Shown here one piece after another: positions 1 to 5,251 of a DNA stretch of 5,395 bases. The translations under genes were made by a program, and so were the position numbers. Position 1 is the stretch's first letter; each line of letters starts with the position of its first letter. Source of the DNA: Rhizobiaceae bacterium (GTDB taxonomy: Bacteria > Pseudomonadota > Alphaproteobacteria > Rhizobiales > Rhizobiaceae); NCBI GenBank assembly GCA_028865845.1, contig JAGWJK010000378.1, positions 1-5,395 on the forward strand. Reading direction: 5' to 3'. The notes beneath the pieces are model-generated. The model was given only the letters and a program-made list of their open reading frames with translations, was not told the DNA's origin and did no database searches.

Positions 1-138
1 GGTCTTCAGGTCGATGTGGTGCGGGCGACGCAGTTCGCCAGAGTTCTTGTCTTCGACGTAAGTCGCAGCCTTCAGAGCGTCAGCCGAGCGGCGCATACCG
101 CGCTTGGACGGGCTCGTTTTTCTTTTCGGTACAGCCAT
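1..138 (-). CDS. rpmF: 50S ribosomal protein L32, 3'-truncated by window edge
   Basis: The reverse strand reads [18 protein letters not shown] and continues to HHIDLKT at the edge, giving 46 of the roughly 60 residues usual for L32. The N-terminal MAVPKRK..PSKR..RR signature is diagnostic of bacterial L32, a small basic protein of the large ribosomal subunit. Start choice: the ATG at 136-138 is the family start and is preceded by GGAG at 147-150, 8 nt upstream. The C-terminal part lies outside the window. The gap to the upstream GST stop is 180 nt and carries a plausible promoter, so rpmF is probably transcribed at least partly on its own. The identification is very secure; only the 3' end is unseen. 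Confidence 0.97.
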   Translation of the reverse strand, partial: MAVPKRKTSPSKRGMRRSADALKAATYVEDKNSGELRRPHHIDLKT

Positions 139-227
139 TCTCGTTACTCCACTTTGCGGACGAAACATATCTTGCGGCCAGCCGGGCGGCCGAAAAAGAC
201 ATGCATCAATTTCGGAAATTGGGCGGG

Positions 228-256
228 CTTATACATGGCTTGCGGGGACTTGACCA
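228..256 (-). promoter_or_regulatory. Candidate sigma-70 promoter of rpmF
   Basis: On the minus strand a TATAAG hexamer (228-233, 5 of 6 to consensus) lies 17 nt downstream of TGGTCA (251-256, 4 of 6 to TTGACA). Transcription would start near 220 and leave a leader of about 80 nt before rpmF. The leader contains a 6-bp inverted repeat, CCGAAA at 190-195 and TTTCGG at 210-215. The -35 hexamer overlaps a separate dyad at 245-261. The assignment rests on motif match and position only. Confidence 0.45.
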
Positions 257-261
257 GTCCC
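245..261. repeat. 6-bp perfect inverted repeat over the candidate rpmF -35 box
   Basis: GGGACT (245-250) and AGTCCC (256-261) are perfect inverted repeats separated by 5 nt (TGACC). The dyad lies 58 nt beyond the GST stop in the minus-strand sense. It could be a weak transcript hairpin ending the GST operon, though no T-run follows it, or a protein-binding dyad at the rpmF promoter. Confidence 0.4.
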
Positions 262-318
262 TTCGCGCATTTTTTGCCAACCCGGCCGGATTCGCGCGGT
301 TCGACGCCGAATCGGCGC

Positions 319-966
319 TCAGACTTCATCCTCCGGAACGATCCACGGCTCCGCACGCGCCGCCGTCTCCCATTTTTGCCAGGCCGGCAGCGTCTTCATC
401 GTCGCCATATAGTCGAGCGTATCGGCCGAGCTTACCAGATCGTAGATCTCGAAACGATTGACGACCGGCGCAAACATCGCATCCACGCCGGAGAAAGCCC
501 CGAACAGGAAAGGGCCGCCGGAGCGGCTACGCGCCTCGCGCCAGATCGTCTCGATACGCGCGACGTCGTCCATCACGCCATCGGGCAGATCGATCTTACC
601 GACAGGACGGCGGATATTCATCGGGCAGGCATTGCGCAGCGCCCTGAAGCCCGCAAGCATCTCCATGGAATGCGACCGCGCAAGCGCGCGGTCCTGGCTA
701 TCGCTCGGCCAAAGACCGGCATCCGGGAAAAGCTCGGCGACATACTCGATGATCGCCAGCGATTCCCAGACCTTGAACCCGCCATGGTCGAGCAAGGGCA
801 CCTTTCCGGTCGGCGAAACCGCGTGAATGTTCGGATTGCCTGCCGGAAAATCGAAGGGGATCACGACCTCTTCGAACGGGATGCCGCGACCCTCCAATGC
901 CAGCCATGGCCGGAACGACCAGGAAGAATAGTTCTTGTTGCCGATATAGAGGGTCAGCTTGTCCAT
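319..966 (-). CDS. Glutathione S-transferase family protein
   Basis: A 215-residue protein, the normal size for a cytosolic GST. Residues 1-80 form the thioredoxin-like domain. It has a Ser-rich active-site region NYSSWS (12-17, candidate catalytic Ser14 or Ser15), the cis-proline segment GKVPLL (54-59) and the glutathione-contacting E68-S69. The helical C-terminal domain contains the conserved capping stretch FSGVDAMFAP (158-167) with Asp162. Such proteins conjugate glutathione to electrophiles or reduce or isomerise substrates; the substrate cannot be read from sequence. Start choice: the ATG at 964-966 gives the canonical N-terminus MDKLTLYIGN and has AAGGA at 974-978, 7 nt upstream; longer in-frame extensions run into the preceding gene. 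It starts 14 nt after the stop of the 2H phosphoesterase gene, so the two are almost certainly co-transcribed. A 5-bp hairpin (305-309 with 313-317) follows the stop but has no T-run. Confidence 0.93.
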   Translation of the reverse strand: MDKLTLYIGNKNYSSWSFRPWLALEGRGIPFEEVVIPFDFPAGNPNIHAVSPTGKVPLLDHGGFKVWESLAIIEYVAELFPDAGLWPSDSQDRALARSHSMEMLAGFRALRNACPMNIRRPVGKIDLPDGVMDDVARIETIWREARSRSGGPFLFGAFSGVDAMFAPVVNRFEIYDLVSSADTLDYMATMKTLPAWQKWETAARAEPWIVPEDEV

Positions 967-980
967 GGAATTATCCTTAA

Positions 981-1703
981 TTATTGCTCGAAATCGAGGA
1001 CCAGGAGTTCCTCGAAATGGTTCATGTCGTCGAAGGAGCAGAATACCGGCGGATTGAGTTCGAGCACGGGCATGTCCCGGCGAAGTTCGGCCGCGACGTC
1101 GTCGAGCATCGCCTGCCAGCGCCGCAAGGCGGTATCTTCCAGCCGTTCTATGACATAGCAGAAGGTGATGTGAAACGGATAGGTGTCGTGGTCGGGATGA
1201 CGGTAGCCGAGGAGATCGGCGAGCGCGTTGCGCCAATCGCGCATAATCTTGCGGTCCTCTTCGGTCGCGCCATCCACCAGCAGGCCGGCGGGCCGCGCGG
1301 AAGTGACCGCGACCTTGAAGGGATCGCGTTTTTTGAAGTGCGACAGCCGTTCCGCCATGATCTCCGTCATTTCGTCGATCGGTGTGTCGAGCGCGATGCC
1401 GGCCGGCCAATGGCGCGCTGTGCGGCGATATTCGATGATCCCCTGAAACAGGGTCATATGCAGGCTGGAAATCGGCGTGAAGGTGAATTGCGGCGCTTCC
1501 TCCATCGCCAGGTATTTTTCACGTGCCGCGACGACGGCGCGCTGCGTTTCGGAGCCGTCCACGACATGGCAGACGATGGTATTGCCTGGCTCATATTGGA
1601 AATTGCCGGAGAGATCGTAGCGCGTGCCGAGGTGGAGCGGCGGCTCGGGATTGCGGCTCTTGGAATATTTCAGCAGTTCCGGTGAGAAGGCGTCGATGCT
1701 CAT
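981..1703 (-). CDS. DUF1868-type 2H phosphoesterase family protein
   Basis: A 240-residue protein beginning MSIDAFSPELLKYSKSRNPE. Two H-x-T motifs in hydrophobic context, LHMTLF (His82, Thr84) and FHITFC (His178, Thr180), are spaced as in the 2H phosphoesterase superfamily. The N-terminal stretch containing LHLGTRYD and YEPGNTIVCH matches my memory of DUF1868 proteins in alphaproteobacteria. Related 2H enzymes act on 2',3'-cyclic phosphates or RNA ends; the substrate of this branch is unknown to me. Probably cytosolic, with no signal peptide or membrane segment seen. Start choice: ATG at 1701-1703. An in-frame TTG at 1791-1793 would add 30 residues, but that extension lacks family character and a ribosome binding site. 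The chosen start has only a weak GGAC upstream. It is first in a unit with the GST gene, 141 nt downstream of mtgA; read-through from mtgA is possible. Confidence 0.88.
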   Translation of the reverse strand: MSIDAFSPELLKYSKSRNPEPPLHLGTRYDLSGNFQYEPGNTIVCHVVDGSETQRAVVAAREKYLAMEEAPQFTFTPISSLHMTLFQGIIEYRRTARHWPAGIALDTPIDEMTEIMAERLSHFKKRDPFKVAVTSARPAGLLVDGATEEDRKIMRDWRNALADLLGYRHPDHDTYPFHITFCYVIERLEDTALRRWQAMLDDVAAELRRDMPVLELNPPVFCSFDDMNHFEELLVLDFEQ

Positions 1704-1844
1704 AGGGCAGGTCCGATGTTCGGTTGGCAGATCACCCGCCCTTACGTCATCTGCAAGAAGCTCGGATGACGGTCGAAGCGCCGCGTTTTCCAAGGTTTGC
1801 TTTTAAGCGACGCGCTTCGGCTGATCGAACGAGAAGTTCTGATA

Positions 1845-2555
1845 TCAGTTATAAAGGCACTTGATGTACTCACCGGAATTGGCCGCGCGCCGCTGGATCA
1901 GCGATGCGAGCTGGCGCAGTCCGCGCCCCGGCTTGCTGGCCACCCGGTCGATAGGATTGGGCAGCGACACGGCGAGAAGAGCCGCCTGGCGGGCATTGAG
2001 TTTCGAGGCCGGCACCTTGAAATGATAGCGCGCCGCCGCCTCGATGCCGTAGATGCCCGGACCCCATTCGGCGATGTTGAGATAGATTTCCATCATCCGC
2101 CGCTTCGACCAGACGAAGGACGAGGAGACGGCGAGCGGCAGCTCCAGCGCCTTGCGCACGAAGGAACGGCTGTTCCAGAGAAACAGGTTCTTCGAGGTCT
2201 GCATCGGGATCGTGCTGCCGCCACGGGTAGATTCGCCCCGCAGCGTTTCCCCCACGAGCATGCGCATCTCGCCCCAGTCGACCCCGCCGTGGAAACAGAA
2301 TTGCCCGTCTTCGGAAACCATGACCGATTGCACCAACACCGGCGCTATGTCGTCGAAGGACACCCAGCGCCGATCGTAGCCTCGCAGCATCGCCGCATCC
2401 CGCAGCATCAGCGTCGAAACCGGATGGATGAACGGCAAAGTGTAGACGAGGATGAGGACATAGGGCAGCAGCGCCAGGGCGATGACGACGAGAACGATGC
2501 GCTGCCACAGCGGACGGCGCCGGAACCACGCGCGCCGGCTGCTTTCCGGCGGCAT
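1845..2555 (-). CDS. mtgA: Monofunctional biosynthetic peptidoglycan transglycosylase
   Basis: A 236-residue membrane-anchored GT51 enzyme that polymerises lipid II into glycan strands on the periplasmic face, without a transpeptidase domain. A basic N-terminus is followed by one transmembrane helix (about 19-41). GT51 motifs appear in order: SEDGQF..H.G.DW (81-94, catalytic Glu82), GGSTIPMQT (112-120), RKALE (134-138, second key Glu138) and [10 protein letters not shown] (151-160). The length fits MtgA rather than a bifunctional PBP. Start choice: the ATG at 2553-2555 gives a normal short cytosolic tail and is preceded by GGGGGAAG at 2561-2568; the 66-residue upstream extension runs into the ispA promoter region and has no family character. 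Motif 2 has Met118 where many GT51 enzymes have the first Gln of a QQ pair. The gene is divergent from ispA. Confidence 0.95.
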   Translation of the reverse strand: MPPESSRRAWFRRRPLWQRIVLVVIALALLPYVLILVYTLPFIHPVSTLMLRDAAMLRGYDRRWVSFDDIAPVLVQSVMVSEDGQFCFHGGVDWGEMRMLVGETLRGESTRGGSTIPMQTSKNLFLWNSRSFVRKALELPLAVSSSFVWSKRRMMEIYLNIAEWGPGIYGIEAAARYHFKVPASKLNARQAALLAVSLPNPIDRVASKPGRGLRQLASLIQRRAANSGEYIKCLYN

Positions 2556-2771
2556 CTCGGCTTCCCCCTCGCTCTCCGTCGATATATCCAATTGTCGAAG
2601 GCCCGCCTTTGCTCCACCCCGCGCATTTTCGGCGCGTCCAGGGACCTCGCCGGCAATGCTCTGATTGTCATACCGTCTACACAGGAGGATGACCAGAGTG
2701 CGACGAGATTCCCCTTGCGGCTGTTGACAATTCCCGTTGCCAGCAGCCGGCACTCATGCCAAACAGCGGCC
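2556..2771. promoter_or_regulatory. Divergent mtgA/ispA intergenic region
   Basis: These 216 nt must hold the promoters of both genes. On the plus strand a perfect TTGACA lies at 2724-2729, but no good -10 hexamer sits 16-18 nt further on. On the minus side a TA-rich GATATATC lies at 2580-2587, without a convincing -35 partner. A perfect AGGAGG at 2683-2688 does not serve ispA directly, being 83 nt from its ATG; it precedes a mini-ORF. I cannot place either transcription start with confidence. Confidence 0.5.
2698..2727 (+). CDS. Possible 9-codon leader mini-ORF upstream of ispA
   Basis: A GTG at 2698-2700, 9 nt after a perfect AGGAGG (2683-2688), opens a reading frame encoding MRRDSPCGC that ends at TGA 2725-2727. 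ispA starts 44 nt later in another frame and has no clear ribosome binding site of its own. The arrangement could be a translated leader or upstream ORF, but a chance Shine-Dalgarno match is equally plausible. The peptide has two Cys and two Arg and no family resemblance. Confidence 0.2.
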   Translation: MRRDSPCGC

Positions 2772-3686
2772 ATGGACAGCACCACTCCGTCTTTCGAACA
2801 TCGCCTCAGGGACAATGCCGGCAAGGTCGAGGCTGTCCTCAATCGCCTCCTTGCCGATGCCTGTCAGGAGGGCGAAATCGCCCGACCCGACCGCCTGCTC
2901 GGCGCCATGCGCCACGGCGTGCTCAATGGCGGCAAGCGGCTGAGGCCCTTTCTCGTGGTGGAGACCGCAGCGCTGCTCGGCGGCAGCGAACAGGCAGCCC
3001 TGAGAGTCGGCGCAGCGCTCGAATGCGTGCATTGTTATTCGCTTGTGCACGACGACCTGCCGGCCATGGACGACGACGATCTGCGCCGTGGCCAGCCGAC
3101 CGTCCACATCGCCTTCGACTATGCGACGGCGATCCTTGCCGGCGACAGCCTGCTGACCTACGCCTTCGATATCATCGCGGCGCCGGAAACCGATCTTCCG
3201 GCATCGCGCAAGATCGAACTGGTGCTCTCCCTGTCCCGCGCCGCCGGCATTGGCGGCATGGCCGGCGGCCAGGCGCTGGATCTCGCCGCCGAGAAGCAGA
3301 CGCCTGACGAGCAGGGCATCACCACCCTGCAGGCAATGAAGACCGGCGCCCTGATCCGCTTCGCCTGCGAAGCCGGCGCCTTCCTCTCCGGTGCGCCGGC
3401 CGAGGACGTTCAGCGGCTGCGCGTCTTCGGCGAAAAGATCGGTCTCGCCTTCCAGCTCGCCGACGACCTCCTCGATCTCACCGCCGACGCCGCCACCATG
3501 GGCAAGGCCACCGGCAAGGACGCTGCCCGCGGCAAAGGCACGCTGGTGGCTCTTCACGGCCAGGCCTGGGCGGAGGCGACATTGGCGCGGCTGGTGGCGG
3601 AAGCAGGCGAACTCCTGGCTCCCTATGGGGACACGGCAAAGGTTCTGATCGAGACAGCGCAGTTCGTGGCCAATCGCCGGAGTTAA
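2772..3686 (+). CDS. ispA: Polyprenyl synthetase, farnesyl diphosphate synthase type
   Basis: A 304-residue all-alpha prenyltransferase that condenses isopentenyl diphosphate with dimethylallyl and geranyl diphosphate to form farnesyl diphosphate, the C15 precursor of undecaprenyl phosphate, quinones and hopanoids. Motifs in order: GGKRLRP (53-59, binds IPP), the first Asp-rich motif DDLPAMDDDDLRRG (94-107), GGQALDL (165-171), KTG (190-192) and the second Asp-rich motif DDLLD (231-235). The two extra residues in the first Asp-rich motif (DDxxxxD) are typical of bacterial FPP synthases. Start choice: the ATG at 2772 gives the expected N-terminus; the much longer open frame upstream (from 1797) is a shadow over mtgA. 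Upstream of this ATG there is no good Shine-Dalgarno sequence. The gene is divergent from mtgA, and the GT51 enzyme uses lipid II carried on the C55 lipid made from FPP. Confidence 0.97.
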   Translation: MDSTTPSFEHRLRDNAGKVEAVLNRLLADACQEGEIARPDRLLGAMRHGVLNGGKRLRPFLVVETAALLGGSEQAALRVGAALECVHCYSLVHDDLPAMDDDDLRRGQPTVHIAFDYATAILAGDSLLTYAFDIIAAPETDLPASRKIELVLSLSRAAGIGGMAGGQALDLAAEKQTPDEQGITTLQAMKTGALIRFACEAGAFLSGAPAEDVQRLRVFGEKIGLAFQLADDLLDLTADAATMGKATGKDAARGKGTLVALHGQAWAEATLARLVAEAGELLAPYGDTAKVLIETAQFVANRRS

Positions 3687-3762
3687 CACCGGGGTCATCG
3701 GCGGCCAGCTATCGGCCATGCGCGGCATCCGGCGTGCGGGCGAATTACAGCTCGATCCATAT

Positions 3763-3803
3763 CGATGGGGTTTCAACCCATCGCGGGCGGCGGAATCTCC
3801 GCC
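3763..3803 (+). terminator. Two adjacent hairpins downstream of ispA, possible terminator
   Basis: CGATGGG (3763-3769) pairs with CCCATCG (3777-3783) across a 7-nt loop. Directly after it GGCGGA (3789-3794) pairs with TCCGCC (3798-3803) across a 3-nt loop. They lie 77 nt beyond the ispA stop. Only TT follows the second stem, so this is not a classical intrinsic terminator; it could be a 3' end stabiliser or a processed end. Confidence 0.3.
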
Positions 3804-3929
3804 TTGACAATCGCGCTTTGTCTCGATAGGTCGAGTGCCACAGTCGCTCTCACAGCACTGCCGTAGGCGTTACCGTCATCCAACGCATCCTTAATCGAGA
3901 GGATCCCAGCAGGGAGTGTCTCGACAAAC

Positions 3930-3945
3930 AAGGAGCTATGGGATG
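3930..3945 (+). promoter_or_regulatory. Strong ribosome binding site with overlapping two-codon ORF
   Basis: AAGGAG (3930-3935) is followed 2 nt later by ATGGGATGA. This contains a start-stop mini-ORF (ATG at 3938, TGA at 3944-3946) overlapping the ATG at 3943. Spacing favours 3943 as the productive start. This signal is the main support for the 68-residue ORF. Confidence 0.4.
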
Positions 3946-4149
3946 ACACCATTCCCCGTTTACACATACCATCGTCTATCCAAAAGCACCTCCGTGGCTC
4001 TTGGGGCGGCGATGCTAGCCGTATTGCTGATATGTCTTGGCGCCGGCGCTACATCCGCTCGATCGTGCAGGATCGGCGATTCCTTCGAGCCTGGCCTGTT
4101 TGCAGGCGCTGTCGCGGTCTTTGCCACGCTTCGCATGCTTCTTCGTTAG
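3943..4149 (+). CDS. Possible 68-residue membrane miniprotein of unknown function
   Basis: An ATG at 3943 lies 7 nt after AAGGAG (3930-3935), one of the better ribosome binding sites in the window. The product begins MTPFPVYTYHRLSKS and has a hydrophobic segment at about 18-37 (ending in CLGAGA), a small polar stretch with Cys42, and a weaker hydrophobic segment at 51-66. It could be a single- or two-pass inner-membrane peptide, or an exported one if the first segment is a signal peptide. I do not recognise it. Against it: short length, many codons not ending in G or C, and no homologue known to me. The same ribosome binding site also precedes ATG-GGA-TGA at 3938-3946, overlapping this start. 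A GTG at 3916 would add 9 residues but sits on top of its own purine stretch. Confidence 0.42.
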   Translation: MTPFPVYTYHRLSKSTSVALGAAMLAVLLICLGAGATSARSCRIGDSFEPGLFAGAVAVFATLRMLLR

Positions 4150-4208
4150 CCGGCTTACTAATTCACATCCTGCTTCGGTGGACGCCCACCGATCCACCCC
4201 CATCCGAA

Positions 4209-4240
4209 TGACCATCGGCCGCGGTTGCGGCTGATGGTCA
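4209..4240. repeat. 14-bp near-perfect inverted repeat upstream of the SDR gene
   Basis: TGACCATCGGCCGC (4209-4222) and GCGGCTGATGGTCA (4227-4240) are inverted repeats with a 4-nt loop (GGTT). The only deviation is a G opposite T, which is a G-U wobble in RNA. It ends 46 nt before the SDR start and is followed by AAAACG, so it is not a standard plus-strand terminator; the minus strand also lacks a T-run after it. It could be an operator with outer TGACCATC/GATGGTCA half-sites, an mRNA leader hairpin, or a member of a dispersed palindromic repeat family. Confidence 0.75.
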
Positions 4241-4247
4241 AAACGAC

Positions 4248-4261
4248 CGGCCATGTGGCCG
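4248..4261. repeat. Short inverted repeat before the SDR ribosome binding site
   Basis: CGGCC (4248-4252) and GGCCG (4257-4261) flank ATGT. It lies 7 nt after the larger hairpin and 11 nt before the AGGAG (4273-4277) of the SDR gene. Short GC palindromes are common at this base composition, so significance is low by itself. Confidence 0.3.
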
Positions 4262-4286
4262 AGATCAACGACAGGAGCAACAGATC

Positions 4287-5042
4287 ATGCAAATGACTGG
4301 CAACACCATTCTCATCACCGGCGGCACCAGCGGCATCGGCCGGGCGCTGGCGGAGGCTTTTCACGACCGCGGCAATCGCGTCGTCGTCACCGGGCGGCGG
4401 CAGGCCCTGCTGGATCAGATCACGGCGGGTCGCCCCGGCATGGTCGGTATGCCGCTCGACCTGGACGATTCGACCTCGCTCACAACCCTCGCCGCCGAAG
4501 TTCGTGCCCGCTTTCCCGAGCTCAATGTCCTTATCGCCAATGCCGGCATCTCGCGCACCGAAGATATTACCGGCGACAGTTGGGATGTCTCCGCCGCCGA
4601 AGCGATCGTGGACACCAACATTCTCGGCGTGCTTCGGGTCGTGGCGGCCTTCCTGCCGATGCTGAAGCTGCAGGCGAACGCGACGATCATGGCGACAAGC
4701 TCCGCGCTGGCTTTCGTTCCACGCGCCGATTTCCCGACCTACTGCGCCAGCAAGGCATTTCTTCACTCCTGGCTGACATCGCTTCGCCATCAGCTTCGCA
4801 AGATCCCCGTGGAAGTGCTCGAGCTTTCGCCGCCCTATGTGCAAACCGAGCTGACGGGTGCGGGACAGGCATCCGATCCGCGCGCCATGCCCCTTTCCGC
4901 CTATCTCGCGGAGGTGATGCAACTGCTGGAAAGCAAGGATCATCCACGCGGCGAGATATTGCTGGAGCGCGACCACGCACGGCGATGGGCGGAGCGGGAC
5001 GGCACTTTCGACACCATCTATGCCGCCCTGAACCCGGCCTAA
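4287..5042 (+). CDS. Short-chain dehydrogenase/reductase, DltE-like
   Basis: A 251-residue classical SDR with an N-terminal Rossmann fold. TGGTSGIG (11-18) binds the nucleotide, with Arg37-Arg38 after the second strand hinting at NADP(H), though this is inference. DLD (58-60) contacts the adenine region and NAG (85-87) stabilises the sheet. The catalytic set is Asn111, Ser138 or Ser139, Tyr152 and Lys156 (YCASK). PPYVQTEL (182-189) is the post-catalytic proline segment. The overall pattern resembles the COG3967/DltE-like group of cytosolic oxidoreductases; the substrate is unknown and nothing nearby suggests a dlt pathway. Start choice: the ATG at 4287 is 9 nt after AGGAG (4273-4277); a second ATG at 4293 is less well spaced. 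The leader carries a strong hairpin at 4209-4240. No obvious terminator follows the stop. Confidence 0.94.
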   Translation: MQMTGNTILITGGTSGIGRALAEAFHDRGNRVVVTGRRQALLDQITAGRPGMVGMPLDLDDSTSLTTLAAEVRARFPELNVLIANAGISRTEDITGDSWDVSAAEAIVDTNILGVLRVVAAFLPMLKLQANATIMATSSALAFVPRADFPTYCASKAFLHSWLTSLRHQLRKIPVEVLELSPPYVQTELTGAGQASDPRAMPLSAYLAEVMQLLESKDHPRGEILLERDHARRWAERDGTFDTIYAALNPA

Positions 5043-5131
5043 AACCAACTTTGGAGCGCGACCTTTCCCGGCTGGCCGCGCCTCCATCGCGATCGAAACG
5101 ATGAGATCGCTTCGGCTGCCCGCGCAGCGTC

Positions 5132-5162
5132 GAAAGCGTCACTATGACAAGAAATCGCTTTC
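5132..5162. repeat. 7-bp inverted repeat in the SDR/LysE gap
   Basis: GAAAGCG (5132-5138) and CGCTTTC (5156-5162) are separated by 17 nt. A second small dyad, GCGATC (5089-5094) with GATCGC (5105-5110), lies closer to the SDR stop. Neither is followed by a T-run. They could be regulator half-sites upstream of the exporter gene or chance. Confidence 0.25.
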
Positions 5163-5251
5163 AGCCCCGATGACGCAGCGGCGAATCGGTGGCAACGTCC
5201 GCGCCTTCAGTGCGCGGAATTGGCCGCGCCCAAGCCTTCCGGACCAATTCC

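Larger units (their letters stand above)
3687..4286 (+). other. 600-nt gap between ispA and the SDR gene with no recognised gene family
   Basis: No reading frame in this stretch matches a family I know, and no tRNA or IS feature is visible. What can be seen: two hairpins at 3763-3803, a TTGACA at 3804-3809 without a clear -10, the 8-mer TGTCTCGA twice (3819-3826 and 3917-3924) plus an inverted TCGAGA at 3895-3900, a possible small membrane ORF at 3943-4149, and a strong hairpin at 4209-4240 followed by a short one at 4248-4261. Codon choice in the small ORF is less GC-biased at third positions than in the flanking genes. Confidence 0.6.

Noticed and set aside
16..1158. 380-residue plus-strand open frame
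   Set aside because: It runs antisense to rpmF, the GST gene and the 3' part of the phosphoesterase gene, all with clear family motifs on the minus strand. Its product is Arg-rich and low in recognisable motifs, as expected of a GC-rich shadow frame.
967..1410. N-terminal extension of the GST frame into the 2H phosphoesterase gene
   Set aside because: It overlaps a well-supported gene, and the canonical GST N-terminus with its own ribosome binding site is at 966.
1746..1770. GTCATC/GATGAC inverted repeat between mtgA and the phosphoesterase gene as a terminator
   Set aside because: Six base pairs with a 13-nt loop and no T-run on the minus strand; too weak to call.
1797..2771. Long open frame continuous with ispA on the plus strand, suggesting a 629-residue fusion protein
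   Set aside because: It is the antisense shadow of mtgA. The amino acids before residue 326 have no family character, and ispA has a normal N-terminus at 2772.
2754..3776. 340-residue minus-strand open frame over ispA
   Set aside because: Antisense shadow of ispA; every prenyltransferase motif is on the plus strand.
3759..3805. tRNA-like T-arm (stem with 7-nt loop GTTTCAA) hinting at a tRNA or attachment site
   Set aside because: The loop does not align with the TTCRANY pattern, and no acceptor or anticodon arm can be built around it.
3773..3967. 64-residue minus-strand ORF in the gap after ispA
   Set aside because: No family resemblance and no convincing ribosome binding site; it overlaps the better-supported plus-strand candidate.
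4158..5087. 309-residue minus-strand open frame over the SDR gene
   Set aside because: Antisense shadow of a complete SDR with all catalytic motifs; the reverse product has no recognisable domain.
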